Assembly: GCF_032854445.1 (NCBI RefSeq)
Contig: NC_088307.1
Span: 22,878,001-22,942,000, forward strand
Reading direction: 5' to 3'
Length of the DNA stretch: 64,000 nt
Source of the DNA: Liolophura sinensis
Taxonomy: Eukaryota > Mollusca > Polyplacophora > Chitonida > Chitonidae
Made by a program: the position numbers and the translations under genes. The notes under the pieces are model-generated. The model was not told where the DNA came from. It did no database searches and saw nothing but the letters and a program-made list of their open reading frames with translations. This document shows positions 30,801-42,018 of the stretch, piece by piece. Position 1 is the stretch's first letter. Each line of letters begins with the position of its first letter.

Positions 30801-33422
30801 ATGTCCATATGACATATAATTTCATTTACAGATGTAGAAACTTCCTTTTTTCTTAATTGTTGATATACGAAATGCTATGACTGTTTTGTCATTTAATGTT
30901 GTATTACATGCCACTCAAAGATCATCCCGCCTATGCCCGAGGCTGCCGCTGTTCCCGCTAGACCAATGAACAATGGAGCCCCGATGTTACTGGCGTAGAT
31001 GGAGGCCCCGATCTGGAACAGGACAAAAATAGTAAGTACGTTACGTGGTCAGAGTATAGTAAATGATGGAATAGTTTCGTAACTCAGTGGTCAGAGTAGA
31101 GTTAATGATGGAATAGCTTGATGACTCAGTGGTCAGAGTAGAGTTAATGCTGGAATAGCTTGATGACTCAGTGGTCAGAGTAGAGTTAATGCTGGAATAG
31201 CTTGATGACTCAGTGGTCAGAGTAGAGTTGATGATTGAATAGCTTGATGACTCAGTAGTCAGAGTAGAGTTAATGCTGGAATAGCTTGATGACTCAGTGG
31301 TCAGAGTAGAGTTAATGCTGGAATAGCTTGATGACTCAGTGGTCAGAGTAGAGTTAATGATGGAATAGCTTGATGACTCAGTGGTCAGAGTAGAGTTAAT
31401 GCTGGAATAGCTTGATGACTCAGTGGTTAGAGTAGAGTTAATGATGGAATAGCTTGATGACTCAGTGGTCAGAGTAGGTTAATGATGGAATAGCTTGATG
31501 ACTCAGTGGTCAGAGTAGAGTTAACGATGGAATAGCTTGATGACTCAGTGGTCAGAGTAGAGTTAATGCTGGAATAGCTTGATGACTCAGTGGTCAGAGT
31601 AGAGTTAATGCTGGAATAGCTTGATGACTCAGTGGTCAGAGTAGAGTTAATGCTGGAATAGCTTAATAACTCAGTTGTCAGGGTGGGATTTAAACATGGA
31701 GAATATTGATAAATTTGTGCTTAATAGCTGGATTGACACCTATGCACAAACCTGGTTTCCATATCATCAGTGGTGTTAAAAACAGTGTCCAGTCATGTTG
31801 AGCCACGTGTATCTGGTCACACATTCATGAATCAAACAATTTTCACCATTCTTTAGAAAATATCTATGAAATGACTGAGTTCAAACTATGTCAAGCTAAG
31901 TACAACGGTGTCATGTAATATTAAAGGGAGTGACTGTTTAAATAAGTCTGTGGTCAGAGAAGAATTAAAATCTGGTGAATATCGATAAATCGATTGATCC
32001 AAAAGAACCATTTACATGTTGCAAAATGGAAGTTAAACTATGAAACACGGCCTCTTCAGATAACTGGTTGAGATATGTGTGCGGTCACACTTTCACGATT
32101 TAAACAATTTCTCAAACCAATCTTTACTTAAAATAACTATATGAACTAACTTCATGTTCATGAAGGTAATTTGCTGATAGGTCTGTTTAAAAAATTTACA
32201 AAAGTTAACTTTAACGGTGCTAACTAGTACGGTGGACAATGATGGTGTATCTGTCTTCTTTGTTCCTCGGTTGAAAAGTTAATCATAAAACATAAACATC
32301 ATGAATACGTCACCGGAATCCACGTCATGTTTTTCCCAGCCAAGAAGTATCCACGGGCATTTCCCTTCGCAGCTTTGAATGTAGCCTTATGAAACAGAAA
32401 GAAATTCTTTAAAAGTGTCCAAATATTCAGACAGTCGAGAGGACGTGGCAAGGTTATGTTTTTGTAGTCGTTTATTGTTTATCTGTCTGTCTATCAACAA
32501 GTTTATTTTCTGTTTTGGTTCTTTTCTCAAATATCCCCAGCTACGAACCCTATAAACATTTGTCTTTATTACATGAGCATGCCGTAAGTGGGAAGGTCTG
32601 CCAGCAAGCTTTATGTCTTATATTTGCAACTGACATGGACATTGTTTACGGACTGCGAGTTTGAAATTTGAATTGTCTAGAATATCGACTGTCCTGCATC
32701 AATGGAAACTGATGACTGTTTCTCTCATTCATGTTACCGGCTTTACTTTACTATTTACATAAATATTTCTTACATATTTCTTTGGGAATTGGGGTTTTAA
32801 GTTATTTTGGAAATGGGTCTCGTAGTTATCGACTTGGGGCCTTCCTATATGGTTTACGAGTAGAATGTCAGACTTGACGCTAAGATTAAGCATATCTTTC
32901 CGAGTTCACCATGACTTTTTCCATGACATGTAGCAGGACTGCACCATATATGCCGTGAAACATATTATTATATCACCCTGTAGACATTCACACGCTATTT
33001 TTAAACCATACGTGTCGTAGCAAACATTAATATACTAAAATAGATGTTCCGTGTCAATAATTGCAAGACGAATTTTTCCAAACAACGTTCAAAACCCCAG
33101 AGGACAATAGGAGTATTGTAGGCCCATATATTATGCGAAATCCCTATATCCAGAGAAAAGTTTTCAAGAACGTCCAGAAGATGCAAGAAATGTTTTATAG
33201 GCTCGTCATTTTAATCTATCTCCAAATCGTTTACAATACTAGTTTATAAGTTGTCATCAATCAAAAATATATATTTAAATACATATCTTTGTACACACAT
33301 TCCCTGACAGCCATACTCACCCATGCGCCTACGATAAGGACAACCAAGAAGTAGAGGCCTATCGTCAAACTATCCCCCCAGTGGAGAGTGTAGATTGGGC
33401 GAGGAGATGAGCACTGGTCCAT
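17945..33422 (-). CDS. SLC5/SGLT-type sodium-coupled sugar (or related solute) symporter, complete, 15 exons
   Basis: Exons in transcript order: 33422-33321, 32385-32314, 31012-30908, 30028-29969, 29301-29197, 27561-27456, 26076-25996, 25790-25582, 24674-24539, 23647-23540, 23171-23021, 21144-20976, 20540-20328, 20084-19985, 18162-17945. All junctions are GT-AG, phases agree, and the total is 1935 nt (644 aa; SGLTs are about 590-680). SLC5 landmarks: [69 protein letters not shown] with [34 protein letters not shown] and [25 protein letters not shown] has two N-glycosylation sequons in the loop where SGLT1 is glycosylated. A charged cytoplasmic linker (PVDDDETDD) precedes a last hydrophobic helix ([17 protein letters not shown]). 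A plasma-membrane Na+/solute LeuT-fold transporter is expected. The ATG lies one base after TTTCCAG, so a 5'UTR exon may lie upstream. The exact SLC5A paralogue and substrate cannot be told; several sugar-contact positions differ from human SGLT1. Confidence 0.93.
19135..19770. repeat. Degenerate tandem repeat in the last part of the SGLT gene
   Basis: Loosely repeated blocks contain GAAATTTAATCAAAATGA, GAGCATGTCGTCCAAATTAA and TTTTAGGGGAGACTG at irregular intervals. One GAGCATGTCGTC block also lies at about 21179, beside the acceptor of exon 21144-20976. The units are too diverged to count exactly. Confidence 0.5.
19535..19615 (-). repeat. Degenerate second copy of the acceptor region of SGLT exon 20084-19985
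   Basis: The plus-strand segment GTGACCCGATCTAACCGAC at 19541, followed by AAAATGGGCAAGC and a CCATATG stretch, matches the region at 20071-20145 that spans the exon's first bases and its acceptor at roughly 80 percent over about 70 bp. The acceptor AG has become GG in this copy, so it should be inactive. It lies downstream of the exon in the transcript. Confidence 0.7.
21424..23020 (-). repeat. 57-bp minisatellite carrying ~24 copies of an SGLT exon end and its 5' splice site
   Basis: The units lie in two blocks, about 21424-21835 (diverged) and 22140-23020, in the intron after SGLT exon 23171-23021. On the minus strand the true exon ends TAGAAAGAACGCCAGCGAG, TGGGAATTGTTGATTG, TTGGCAG, then the donor GTAAGGTGGTGCATG. 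Each unit repeats TAGAAAG(G/A)(A/G)CGCCAG, GAATTGTTGATTGTGGACAG and GTAAGGTG(T/A)..CATG, so about 42 of the 57 bp are exon-derived and every unit keeps a near-consensus donor. The distal block keeps CCAGCGAGTG as in the exon, while central units have CCAGAGGCTG. About 300 bp of non-repeat sequence separates the blocks. Confidence 0.95.
23825..23937 (-). mobile_element. SINE-A, 3' part
   Basis: TTATTTATTTGATTGATG to the CCGCAG segment, reverse orientation, sense to the SGLT gene. Confidence 0.85.
24110..24420. repeat. Repeated GTGTGACCATTTGCCAGC segments in an SGLT intron
   Basis: Three segments (about 24115, 24260 and 24328) share GTGTGACCATTTGCCAGC, TATCACACTGTCTTCGCTGC. Related, more diverged segments occur at about 26365-26420 and 26810-26890 (TATCACACTGTTGTCGTTGC), so this is a small dispersed family of unknown nature. 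Confidence 0.6.
27718..27900 (+). mobile_element. SINE-A, 5'-truncated, long (AAAT)n tail
   Basis: Runs from CAGCAACCTGCGGATGGTCG to CCTGAGTACGGCGTAAAAAA and about 14 AAAT units. Antisense to the SGLT gene and adjacent to the 50-bp array. Confidence 0.92.
27971..29196 (-). repeat. 50-bp minisatellite carrying ~24 copies of another SGLT exon end and donor
   Basis: Tandem units of about 50 bp lie directly after SGLT exon 29301-29197 in the transcript direction. On the minus strand the exon ends CTGGTTGTCTATATCATCAC then CAAAATATCG and the donor GTGAGTTTTATCTGTGGTG. The units read CTGGTTGTGTGCGTGATCAC, CAAGATATCG, GTGAGTTTTGTCTGTGGTG. About 24 of 30 exon-end bases match, and the intron half is nearly identical. 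Variants include CCTAGATATC for CCAAGATATC and GTGGGGTTTG for GTGAGTTTTG, so some units have lost the donor GTGAGT. Confidence 0.93.
31045..31690. repeat. 42-bp minisatellite upstream of an SGLT acceptor
   Basis: About 15 units of TGGTCAGAGTAGAGTTAATG CTGGAATAGCTTGATGACTC AG. The array begins about 30 bp upstream, in the transcript sense, of the acceptor of exon 31012-30908. On the minus strand each unit contains CTATTCCAG, similar to the true acceptor CTGTTCCAG, but no exon sequence is repeated. Confidence 0.92.
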
Positions 33423-34414
33423 CCTGGAAATTTTGACCTTGACTTAACCTTGTGGAAACCAAAAGACAGTTTGTTCCATGTGTTTTCGAAAAAAATGTTT
33501 GATTTTTAGAAACAGCGTTCCACATTGCTTAAAATGTTGTTATAGATACCTAAACAGCTATACTGTTAAGGTTTTGAAGAAGCTTGAGATTTATGGGAAT
33601 CTTGGATTCCAGACGTTGTCCTGGAAAAAGTTATTTTACTCGGAAAAATTCCAGGCCCCGGTATTAGGAAACGACCTTAGACTTAAGTTAAAATTTCAGT
33701 CATTAAATGTGGAATGTTCCATTCCATTATTTTAGCTGAGTTTGTCCAGAATTTACGTTGTCAAGCAATATTTTGACCTTGTTACGTAAGAAATAACAAG
33801 TTTAAAGTCATTTGAAATTTTAACTTTAGTCTAAGATCTCGTGATCTCGATTGCCAGACTCCTTGGTTTACGGAAAACGTTATCTATATTGGTAGAAAAC
33901 TTGTTCTATTAGGCAACAAGGGTTTTCCATGGATTTGAAAATCTTCTTTCCACATGTTGTTGTATAGTTTATTATTTCTTCAAAGAATTTTTTCGTTAGT
34001 AACTCATTTGGTTTTCTGCCTATGACTCGCGTATGCAAAAAGATGGACGACATGGACCCCATATTCCCTGAAGTTCTGTCTGAAAAACTGGACAAAACCA
34101 GTTTGAAATGCTTATGCTTCTATAGCCCCTACACACATTAAAATGGGAATGATCACCTTTGGATGTAGAATGCTGTTTGATCCTGACATGAACTGTAACG
34201 TTGCTTTGTTCATTACCTCCGGTGAGTAAAGAAGTGGGAATGCATGCAACGTTAATTGTTGGCTAACAAAAATTTCTTAAAGCAAGATTAGTTATTCTGA
34301 GGTGTTATTAGGAGTTTTCACCTGCAAAAGTCTTCACCAAGCTGGCAGAAATGTAATGTCGGTATCAGAGGAATGGTGTCAGTTAAGCAGGTGGACAGAT
34401 CAGCATCTTCATGC

Positions 34415-34670
34415 CTTGAGGCACAACTGAACTGATGGACGTATATGTATGGTTTCCTCCAGGCACAAATGAATTGATGGAGGTATATGCATGGTTTTAC
34501 CTTGAGGCACAAATGAATTGATGGACGTATATGTATGGTTTCCTCCAGGTACATCTGAATTGATGAAGGTATATGCATGGTTTAACCTCTAGGCACAACT
34601 GAATTGTTGGAGGCATATGTATGGCTTTCCTTGAAGCACAACTGGATTAATGGAGGTATATGTATATATC
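34415..34670. repeat. ~43-bp minisatellite, intergenic
   Basis: Six diverged units contain AGGCACAAATGAATTGATGG and GGTATATGCATGGTTTCC. Confidence 0.85.
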
Positions 34671-35045
34671 CTCAATAACACCACTTAAAGGTGCTATAGC
34701 AATCGAAAATATCAGCCTCGCCTGTGCAAATGTTAACGTGTCTGACACTGACAGAAAGGCTATTATGATTTGAGCTAGTCTTGGTAAAAACAGAACAAAT
34801 CTTTGTTAGGTAAGAGAATATGGATTCTGTGCCACAATTTCATCTGCAGCCTCTTTAAATCTGACATCTTAAAGAACATGTAGCATGCAACAACTCCTTT
34901 TACCTCAACTCTTCTTTTGCAACGACATGTAGTACAGCTCGAAATGACTAAGAGCCAGCAGAAACACAGCTGTGATCACGGTAATACCTTCCGAACACTA
35001 AAATTCAGATTTCGTTCCAGAGGGGACGTAGGCCAGATAAAACTT

Positions 35046-35415
35046 CAAACCACCCAAATTTCTTCAGTCCAGGGAAATTTCTTCAGTTCAGGGAAATTTC
35101 TTCAGTTCAGGGAAATTCCTTCTGTCCGCGGGGATTCTTCAGTACACGGCGATTCCTTCAGTCCACAGGAATTCATTCAGTCGAGGAAATTCTTTCAGTC
35201 ACAGGAGATTCTTCAGTACAAGGTGATTCCTTCAGTCCACAAGATTCTTTCAGTACGAGGAAATTGTTAGCCCAGGGGAATTCTTCCAGTCAAGGAAATT
35301 CCTTCAGAACAAGCAAATTCCTTCAGTCAAGGAAATTCCCTCAGTACAAAGAAATTCCTTCAGTCCAAGGGAATTCTTTCAGTCCACGGAAATTCCTTCA
35401 GTACACGGATTTCAG
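35046..35415. repeat. ~20-bp minisatellite, intergenic
   Basis: Irregular units resembling TTCAGTCCAGGGAAATTCC are repeated about 18 times. Open frames with SVQGNS-like repeats through it are artefacts. Confidence 0.85.
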
Positions 35416-36226
35416 TAACATTCTTACATTGGATCGTGAATTATCATCAAAACGATGTTGTTTGTACTCTAGCCGCCACGTAGTATAGGCCCATCTCTGT
35501 GTGTATGTAACTTAGGCCTACTTTTCAAAGCTGAATCTAGGAGTTAGACCTAGATACATGTCACGATGCACTGGCTACAAATAGCTCTCGTTCTCCACAG
35601 TTTTTAAGCCGTTGAAACTGAGTTTTATGCGTCCGTCCATGTCTATATCGTCCATGGCCTGCTTTTCGAGAACGCATATGTATTAAAATTTGACCTATTT
35701 CCCAGCATGCAATAAACGGCACGTTTTCTAGTATACATAAGACGTCTATCCTATAGACACAGCGGGCTCGGTATTTACAGTGAAACAGAGACATTACGCT
35801 ATCATGTTACTTTTCGCATGTAAATATACGGCGAAATTTACCCTGTTAATAGGCCTATATTAAAGTACCTATGTGCGGTTTGATACTAGACGTGATATAT
35901 TTCTCGAGTGTGTTTACACTCAAAGGGGCTGGACCATTTAATGACAATAATTTGCAGTGTAAAAATATCGCTATGACACAAGGTGAGGGTTCAAACTTGT
36001 GTGACACTCTAAAAAGCCTATATGTACGTGTAGTTTAAAGTTCTTTGAAGATCGCTTAATTATTTTCCACCACTGATGTGCGCTTTTGTATGTCACACGT
36101 GGAAAAGTTCGTCAGTAACTTGCCAAAGGTCGGTGACTTACCAACCTTTTAATAGCCTCTTTTCCACCACCCATGAAACCGAAGGCCATTACATCAGGCT
36201 GAGCCTCACGCTCCCCCGAAAAAGAT

Positions 36227-36362
36227 ATATTTATTTATTTATCTGACTGGTGTTTTACGCCGTACTCAAGAAAATTTCACTTATACGACGGCGGTCAGCA
36301 TTATGGTGGGTGGAAACCGGGCAAAGCCCGGAGGAGACCCACGACGATCCGCAGGTTGCAGA
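36227..36362 (-). mobile_element. SINE-A, 3' part, intergenic
   Basis: Runs from the (TTTA)n tail and GGTGTTTTACGCCGTACTC to GATCCGCAGGTTGCA. Confidence 0.88.
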
Positions 36363-36599
36363 GAGACCCCCCGAAAAAATATCTTTTTTTTTAATCTTCG
36401 AAATAAATTCGACAGAAGAAGCCAAAAATGTCAGAGAAGCTCAGAGAAGCAAACAATTTAGAGTAGAGCAGCTGTCTTATTTGTGAAACCGGAAGCAACT
36501 TCAGTGAATATTGTGACAGTGTTGTGAAGTATGCACAACGTGATTCTAACTGAATGGGCCTGGATGAAACAATTTTATTGATGAATTTTGCTTACAGGT

Positions 36600-36850
36600 C
36601 CGCGCGAGGACGTCAGTGATGAGGCTAAGCCTCTACAAGCATACTACGTGAATAGCACAGGCTCCAAAGGTCAAGCTTGTCTAGTGGTGGCAGTGATGCA
36701 AAGTGAGCGTAGTGTGTAGAGAGCGGCACGTACGCTGTGAGGAGTAGGCTGTTCGTCAGGTACAGCTCGAGAGGGAGTGATCGCCATGCTGACGTCGCCA
36801 AAGCGAGCCATTCTTGAGTAGAGCGAAACACCCTTCTCAAGTAAATAATA
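36600..36850 (-). repeat. Interspersed repeat C, copy 2
   Basis: The reverse complement contains CTACTCCTCACAGCGTACG, CACTGCCACCACTAGACAAG and CTTGACCTTTGGAGCCTGTG. The 95-residue open frame here is part of the repeat. Confidence 0.7.
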
Positions 36851-36994
36851 AATGTCAATCCACAAGAATTTTTTTTCTGAAAAAGCTCTACCTTCCATCC
36901 GAGTATGTGCATTTACACATCATCCCTTAGACTACGGAGCTAAAAAAACAAGCTCAACTTTCAATCTTTGTATGAGAAACAATTATTCAGGAAC

Positions 36995-38215
36995 TAAAAA
37001 GCGACCACTATACAGGAGCTAAATAAAAAAACTCCACCTTTAATCCATGCAAAAAGCGACCACTATACAGGAGCTAAATAAAAAGCTCCACCTTTAATCC
37101 ATGCAAAAAGCTACCACTATACAGGAGCTAAATAAAAAGCTCCACCTTTAATCCATGCAAAAAGCGACCACTATACAGGAGCTAAATAAAAAGCTCCACC
37201 TTTAATCCATGCAAAAAGCGACCACTATACAGGAGCTAAATAAAAAAAGCTCCATCTTTAATCCACGCAAAAAGCGACCACTATACATGAGCAAAATAAA
37301 AGCTCCACCTTTAATCCATGCAAAAAACGACCACTATACAGGAACTAAATAAAAAGCTCCACCTTTAATCCATGCAAAAAGCGACCACTATACAGGAGCT
37401 AAATAAAAAGCTCCACCTTTAATCCATGCAAAAAGGGACCACTATACTGGAGCTAAATAAAAAGCTCCACCTTTAATCCATGCAAAAAGCGACCACTATA
37501 CAGGAGCTAAATAAAAAAACTCCACCTTTAATCCATGCAAAAAGCGACAACTATACAGGAGCTAAATAAAAGGCTCCACCTTTAATCCATGCAAAAAGCG
37601 ACCACTATACAGGAACTAAATAAAAAGCTCCACCTTTAATCCATGCAAAAAGCGACCACTATACTGGAGCTAAATAAAAAGCTCCACCTTTAATCCATGC
37701 AAAAAGCTACCACTATACAGGAGCTTAATAAAAAGCTCCACCTTTAATCCATGCAAAAAGCGACCACTATACAGGAGCTAAATAAAAAGCTCCACCTTTA
37801 ATCCATGCAAAAAGCAACCACTATACAGGAACTAAATAAAAAGCTCCACCTTTAATCCATGCAAATAGCGACCACTATACAGGAGCTAAATAAAAAACTC
37901 CACCTTTAATCCATGCAAAAAGCAACCACTATACAGGAACTAAATAAATAGCTCCACCTTTAATCCATGCAAATAGCAACCACTATACAGGAGCTAAATA
38001 AAAAGCTCCACCTTTAATCCATGCAAAAAGCTACCACTATACAGGAGCTAAATAAAAAGCTCCACCTTTAATCCATGCAAAAAGCGACCACTATACAGGA
38101 GCTAAATAAAAAGCTCCACCTTTAATCCATGCAAATAGCGACCACTATACAGGAGCTAAATAAAAAGCTCCACCTTTAATCCATGCAAAAAGCGACCACT
38201 ATACAGGAGCTAAAA
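36995..38215. repeat. 54-bp minisatellite, intergenic
   Basis: About 22 units of GCAAAAAGCGACCACTATAC, AGGAGCTAAATAAAAAGC, TCCACCTTTAATCCAT lie between the SGLT and COLGALT genes. Units are over 90 percent alike, so the array is young. No flanking exon is recognised. Confidence 0.95.
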
Positions 38216-39057
38216 AAAAAAAGCTTAATCAAGCACCAACCTCAACTCCCCCACCCTAACCCCGCCCTCACTTTCACAAAAATAATCTGTTAATTTTAGC
38301 AGAAAGTCTGTTGTCCAAATGATACTAGAATGTATTCTGTTATTATAACAACAATGTGTGTGTCACCAAAATATCCTGTTGGTCTAATACAGTCATGTTG
38401 AATTAATAGACTATGTGTGATACATTTAAAAAAATAATTCGATGCAATACTAATACAATCTCAGACAACAGCTTGTGTTAAATTTAACAAATTATTTTTT
38501 CGAGAGTACAAATTGAAAGCAACCCTTCCAGAGAGGACTGGTATACTGGACTTGCACAATGACAGTATCTATAAACTTTCAACTTTCAACTTCTGAAAAA
38601 TGTTTATTTCATAAAATGACATGGTTACATTTAGAACAGTTAGTTACATCTTTGGCACGATTAGAAATACAAGCATCAAAAACAGGGTTTAACATTCAAT
38701 GTTTGTACATGACAATTAAATGAATTTCTAAATAACACAGTGATGAACAAGTTTCATATGAAATCTGCAAAAAGACTCCCAAAATAACAACAGGGACACC
38801 TTTCAAATAATACCGACCTACAATGTTTTAGGACGTTTTATGCTGAACAAAAAGAAAAAACCAACAAAAATGATGATTTACATTCAATGAATCAATTAAT
38901 TTATAGTATAATAATCCATTGTAAAGTATATCAAAGGGAGGTAATCCTGTAGAGCTGAAAGTACTATGCTCTAAAGCCTGCACAAATCTGGACATGGAAA
39001 TTTTACAAACTAAGATAATGTAGTTTTACAAATAAATACCCTAAACGATCTTAAATT

Positions 39058-39265
39058 CTGTCTATGACTAACTTGCCCATTTTTCCTGATTCTGAGAGTT
39101 CTATTGATTCTAGAAAGCTGTTTTGAGGTTTTCTTGGAACATGGGATGATATTCTAATTGAAAATTTAAAGTTTAAGCGCCAGAAATAATACTTTGTGAC
39201 ATTTATTTGCCTCTAAAAATGCACTTTTGTGGGCGAAATTTCAGGTCATTGAGGGTAGCTCCTGT
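39058..39265. repeat. Interspersed repeat D, copy 1
   Basis: CCCATTTTTCCTGATTCTGA, GAACATGGGATGATATTCTA and TACTTTGTGACATTT match 59428-59650 in the same orientation at about 75 percent. Nature unknown. Confidence 0.75.
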
Positions 39266-39922
39266 ATAGTTTGTGGGACGTAGAACCTAAACCCAAAACA
39301 TTAAATTGGGAGAGTTATAGCATTTGTCCACCATATGGAATCAAAAATTCTGAACAGCTATATTTTTCAATCACAGAACATCAGAATCTCTGACGATATT
39401 TTGGACCAAACTGCAGCTGTGTTTCGAGGCATGATTGTTACCCTTGACAATTTTCTTGGCAATGAAAACTTGCCCTTCAGAAGGAAAAAATGTCTTAAAT
39501 GGTGTAATAATGTACTCCAAATCACGTAAAACTGCGGTTAAAATGTTATGAAGAATGCTTCTGTATGGAAGACCTAAAGCACCAATATGAAATAAGTATA
39601 GACTGTCTACCTTATTTGCATAATACATGTAATGGCCCAATGCACACAATGAACACACAGGTTATGAGCAAGCCACAATGCACAAACAAAATATTGTGTG
39701 CCCCTAAAAATTATGCAAGACATAAAACACCATGAAATTTCATTAGTTGATAATCTGGTATTAGCCCATAACACACATGTAAACCGTGATCAATTTGTTT
39801 TTCCTTTTAAAGTTCATTATTAAAAATTATGACCTGCAAAAACTGTTCATTCATCTCTAGGGCAGAACATCAATAAATTTCAGTTAAGAAAAACAGTGTA
39901 CTAATGTTTTAATGTTCCCAGG

Positions 39923-40045
39923 TCTTGAAAAGCAAGATTCAAATTCCTTAAATGTGTGACCTTGAAAATCAAGATTCAAATTCCTTAAATGTGTGACCTT
40001 GAAAATCAAGATTCAAATTCCTTAAATGTGTGACCTTGAAAATCA
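39923..40045. repeat. 37-bp direct repeat, three copies
   Basis: Three near-identical units contain AAGATTCAAATTCCTTAAAT and GTGTGACCTTGAAAATC. They lie downstream of the COLGALT stop codon, possibly in its 3'UTR. Confidence 0.9.
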
Positions 40046-42018
40046 AAGCATCAAAAATTCCAGGACTTTCAAGGGTATTTTGCCCATAAAGGTACATGTA
40101 TGATGGAAAAAGCTGAATATAATTTTCATGACAATATGTTGAATGGTCATTGTAGAATCAAGTTTATGGCCTATGCTAGCTACAGTGATGGTTAAAACTT
40201 GGTCCAATTCAGGAACGAAGTTTTATTATTTGCCACTATTCATTCTCAAGGACAGTTATCTCCATGCAAAAATGACCGATGAAGAAATGAACTTCGTTAA
40301 TTATCATCTAGAGACATCTGCATGTCACAAAACACATGTATTTCATAAACCAAATAAGGATTTGTTGAATTCGGGAATGTCCTTTCATGTCCCACCAACC
40401 ACAAAGTTATTTTGATCAGTCCCAATAATGTAAACACGCTATCCCTAATGTTGTACACATAAGTGCAACTATACTAACACATAGATCAACAGATGGAAAA
40501 ACAAAGATATATAAAATTACAATACCTTAACTCAAAGCTGCACTTTTGTTGATAAAATGAGGAAATATTTTCTACAATGGGAATATATGTTGGTTAAAAT
40601 TTCTGTAAAGGAACATGTATGTAAAGAAGTTCTCTTTTCCTCATGGTATATGTATACATTTTTTTCTCCATACATATAAGTCATTGAAAGTGTATGCTTG
40701 GTACAGATATATTATACAGTAAGTGGTTTAGTAAAACTATGCTATGGCCTTGGTTCTTAGGAGGGGTGGGGATTTGATAGTGGGGATGGGTCAGTTCCTT
40801 TAGATTTTTTTCAGGATTCTCTCAGCTTTTGTATCTATAAATAAATTACTATTAAGCTTTATTAACCATCAAAAAATATTGGTAAGGTCAGACTTCTAAG
40901 ATGAACAAATTTTTTCTTTATGATTTATTATAATGAAATAATATAGGTTGATAAAAACATTTAAAATATAATGGAAAATAAGATATTTTCCATGTGACTG
41001 AACAGGTACAAATAATGAGATTCGTAAGTCTACAAGAACAATATTTAATTTAACTTCAGTGTCAATGTTTAACGAAGACATTATCATAATCTAAACTTCA
41101 GTCAGTTGCTCTTTCTCTGTATCCTATACATGTAAAATAATCTTTATAAAAATCAATATAAATCAAGTATCTTGATTTTGGTCAATCAATGCTTAAGAAT
41201 TAAAATGTATGCAGATCTGGTTGAAATTAGCAATAAATCTCAGAAAATACCAATGGTAAATATAAACGTTATTAAAACTGGTTAGTAAAACTGCTATCTA
41301 GCACAGTTAGAAAACATAGATACTAAAAACAACACAATTTTATTAGATCATCTACAGTTAAAAGTTAGTTGCATACAGCTATGTGTATAACTGTAAATAA
41401 GTCAAAAATCTTGTCACTTTTTAAATTGCTTGAAGTGCAACTGACTTTTGAGACAAAATGTGGCGACGAATCAGACAACATAAACATAACACACACACAC
41501 ATGTAGAGTTAGTTTCGCTGAACATCTTTTGCCAATTCAAATGAACAATTCACTTAAGGGGAATTTTAAAATCTACTGATATCATATTATAGATCTTCCC
41601 AGTTCATGATTTTTAAATATCACATGCAAATCTAATACAGAAATCTGCAGGCAACTACATGTAACAACAAACTTCACTACAAACTTTACTACTCTAAATA
41701 AAATGTGCGAAACATATGTAAGGGTAACAAACTTAGTCAATCTTGAAAATATCGCTTATAGTTTTAGTAACAATATTTACTATACATGAGTATTATGGAT
41801 GTTAACAATTGGCATCTATGGCAGAATTCATGTTACAAAAGCTTATGACATTTCTTGTGGGTTTTTTTTTTTGTAAGATTGTGAAATAATAACATTGTTT
41901 CTTAATTAAGCAGGCTAAAACATGCGGTTGACATGTCAAATATATTTCAACAAACTTACAAAACAGTAACTTTACATTAAAAAAAAAAATAGAATTAACT
42001 AAACAATTAGTGTTGTTG

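Larger units (their letters stand above)
33423..36990. other. Intergenic upstream of SGLT
   Basis: Likely contains the SGLT promoter and perhaps a 5'UTR exon, which I cannot place. The rest is minisatellites at 34415 and 35046, a SINE and repeat C. Confidence 0.5.
38216..42018. other. Intergenic or COLGALT 3'UTR
   Basis: AT-rich, with repeat D, the 37-bp repeat and many ATG-poor stretches. Several TTTATT (minus-strand AATAAA) sites occur, so the polyadenylation point is undetermined. No coding signal seen. Confidence 0.5.
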
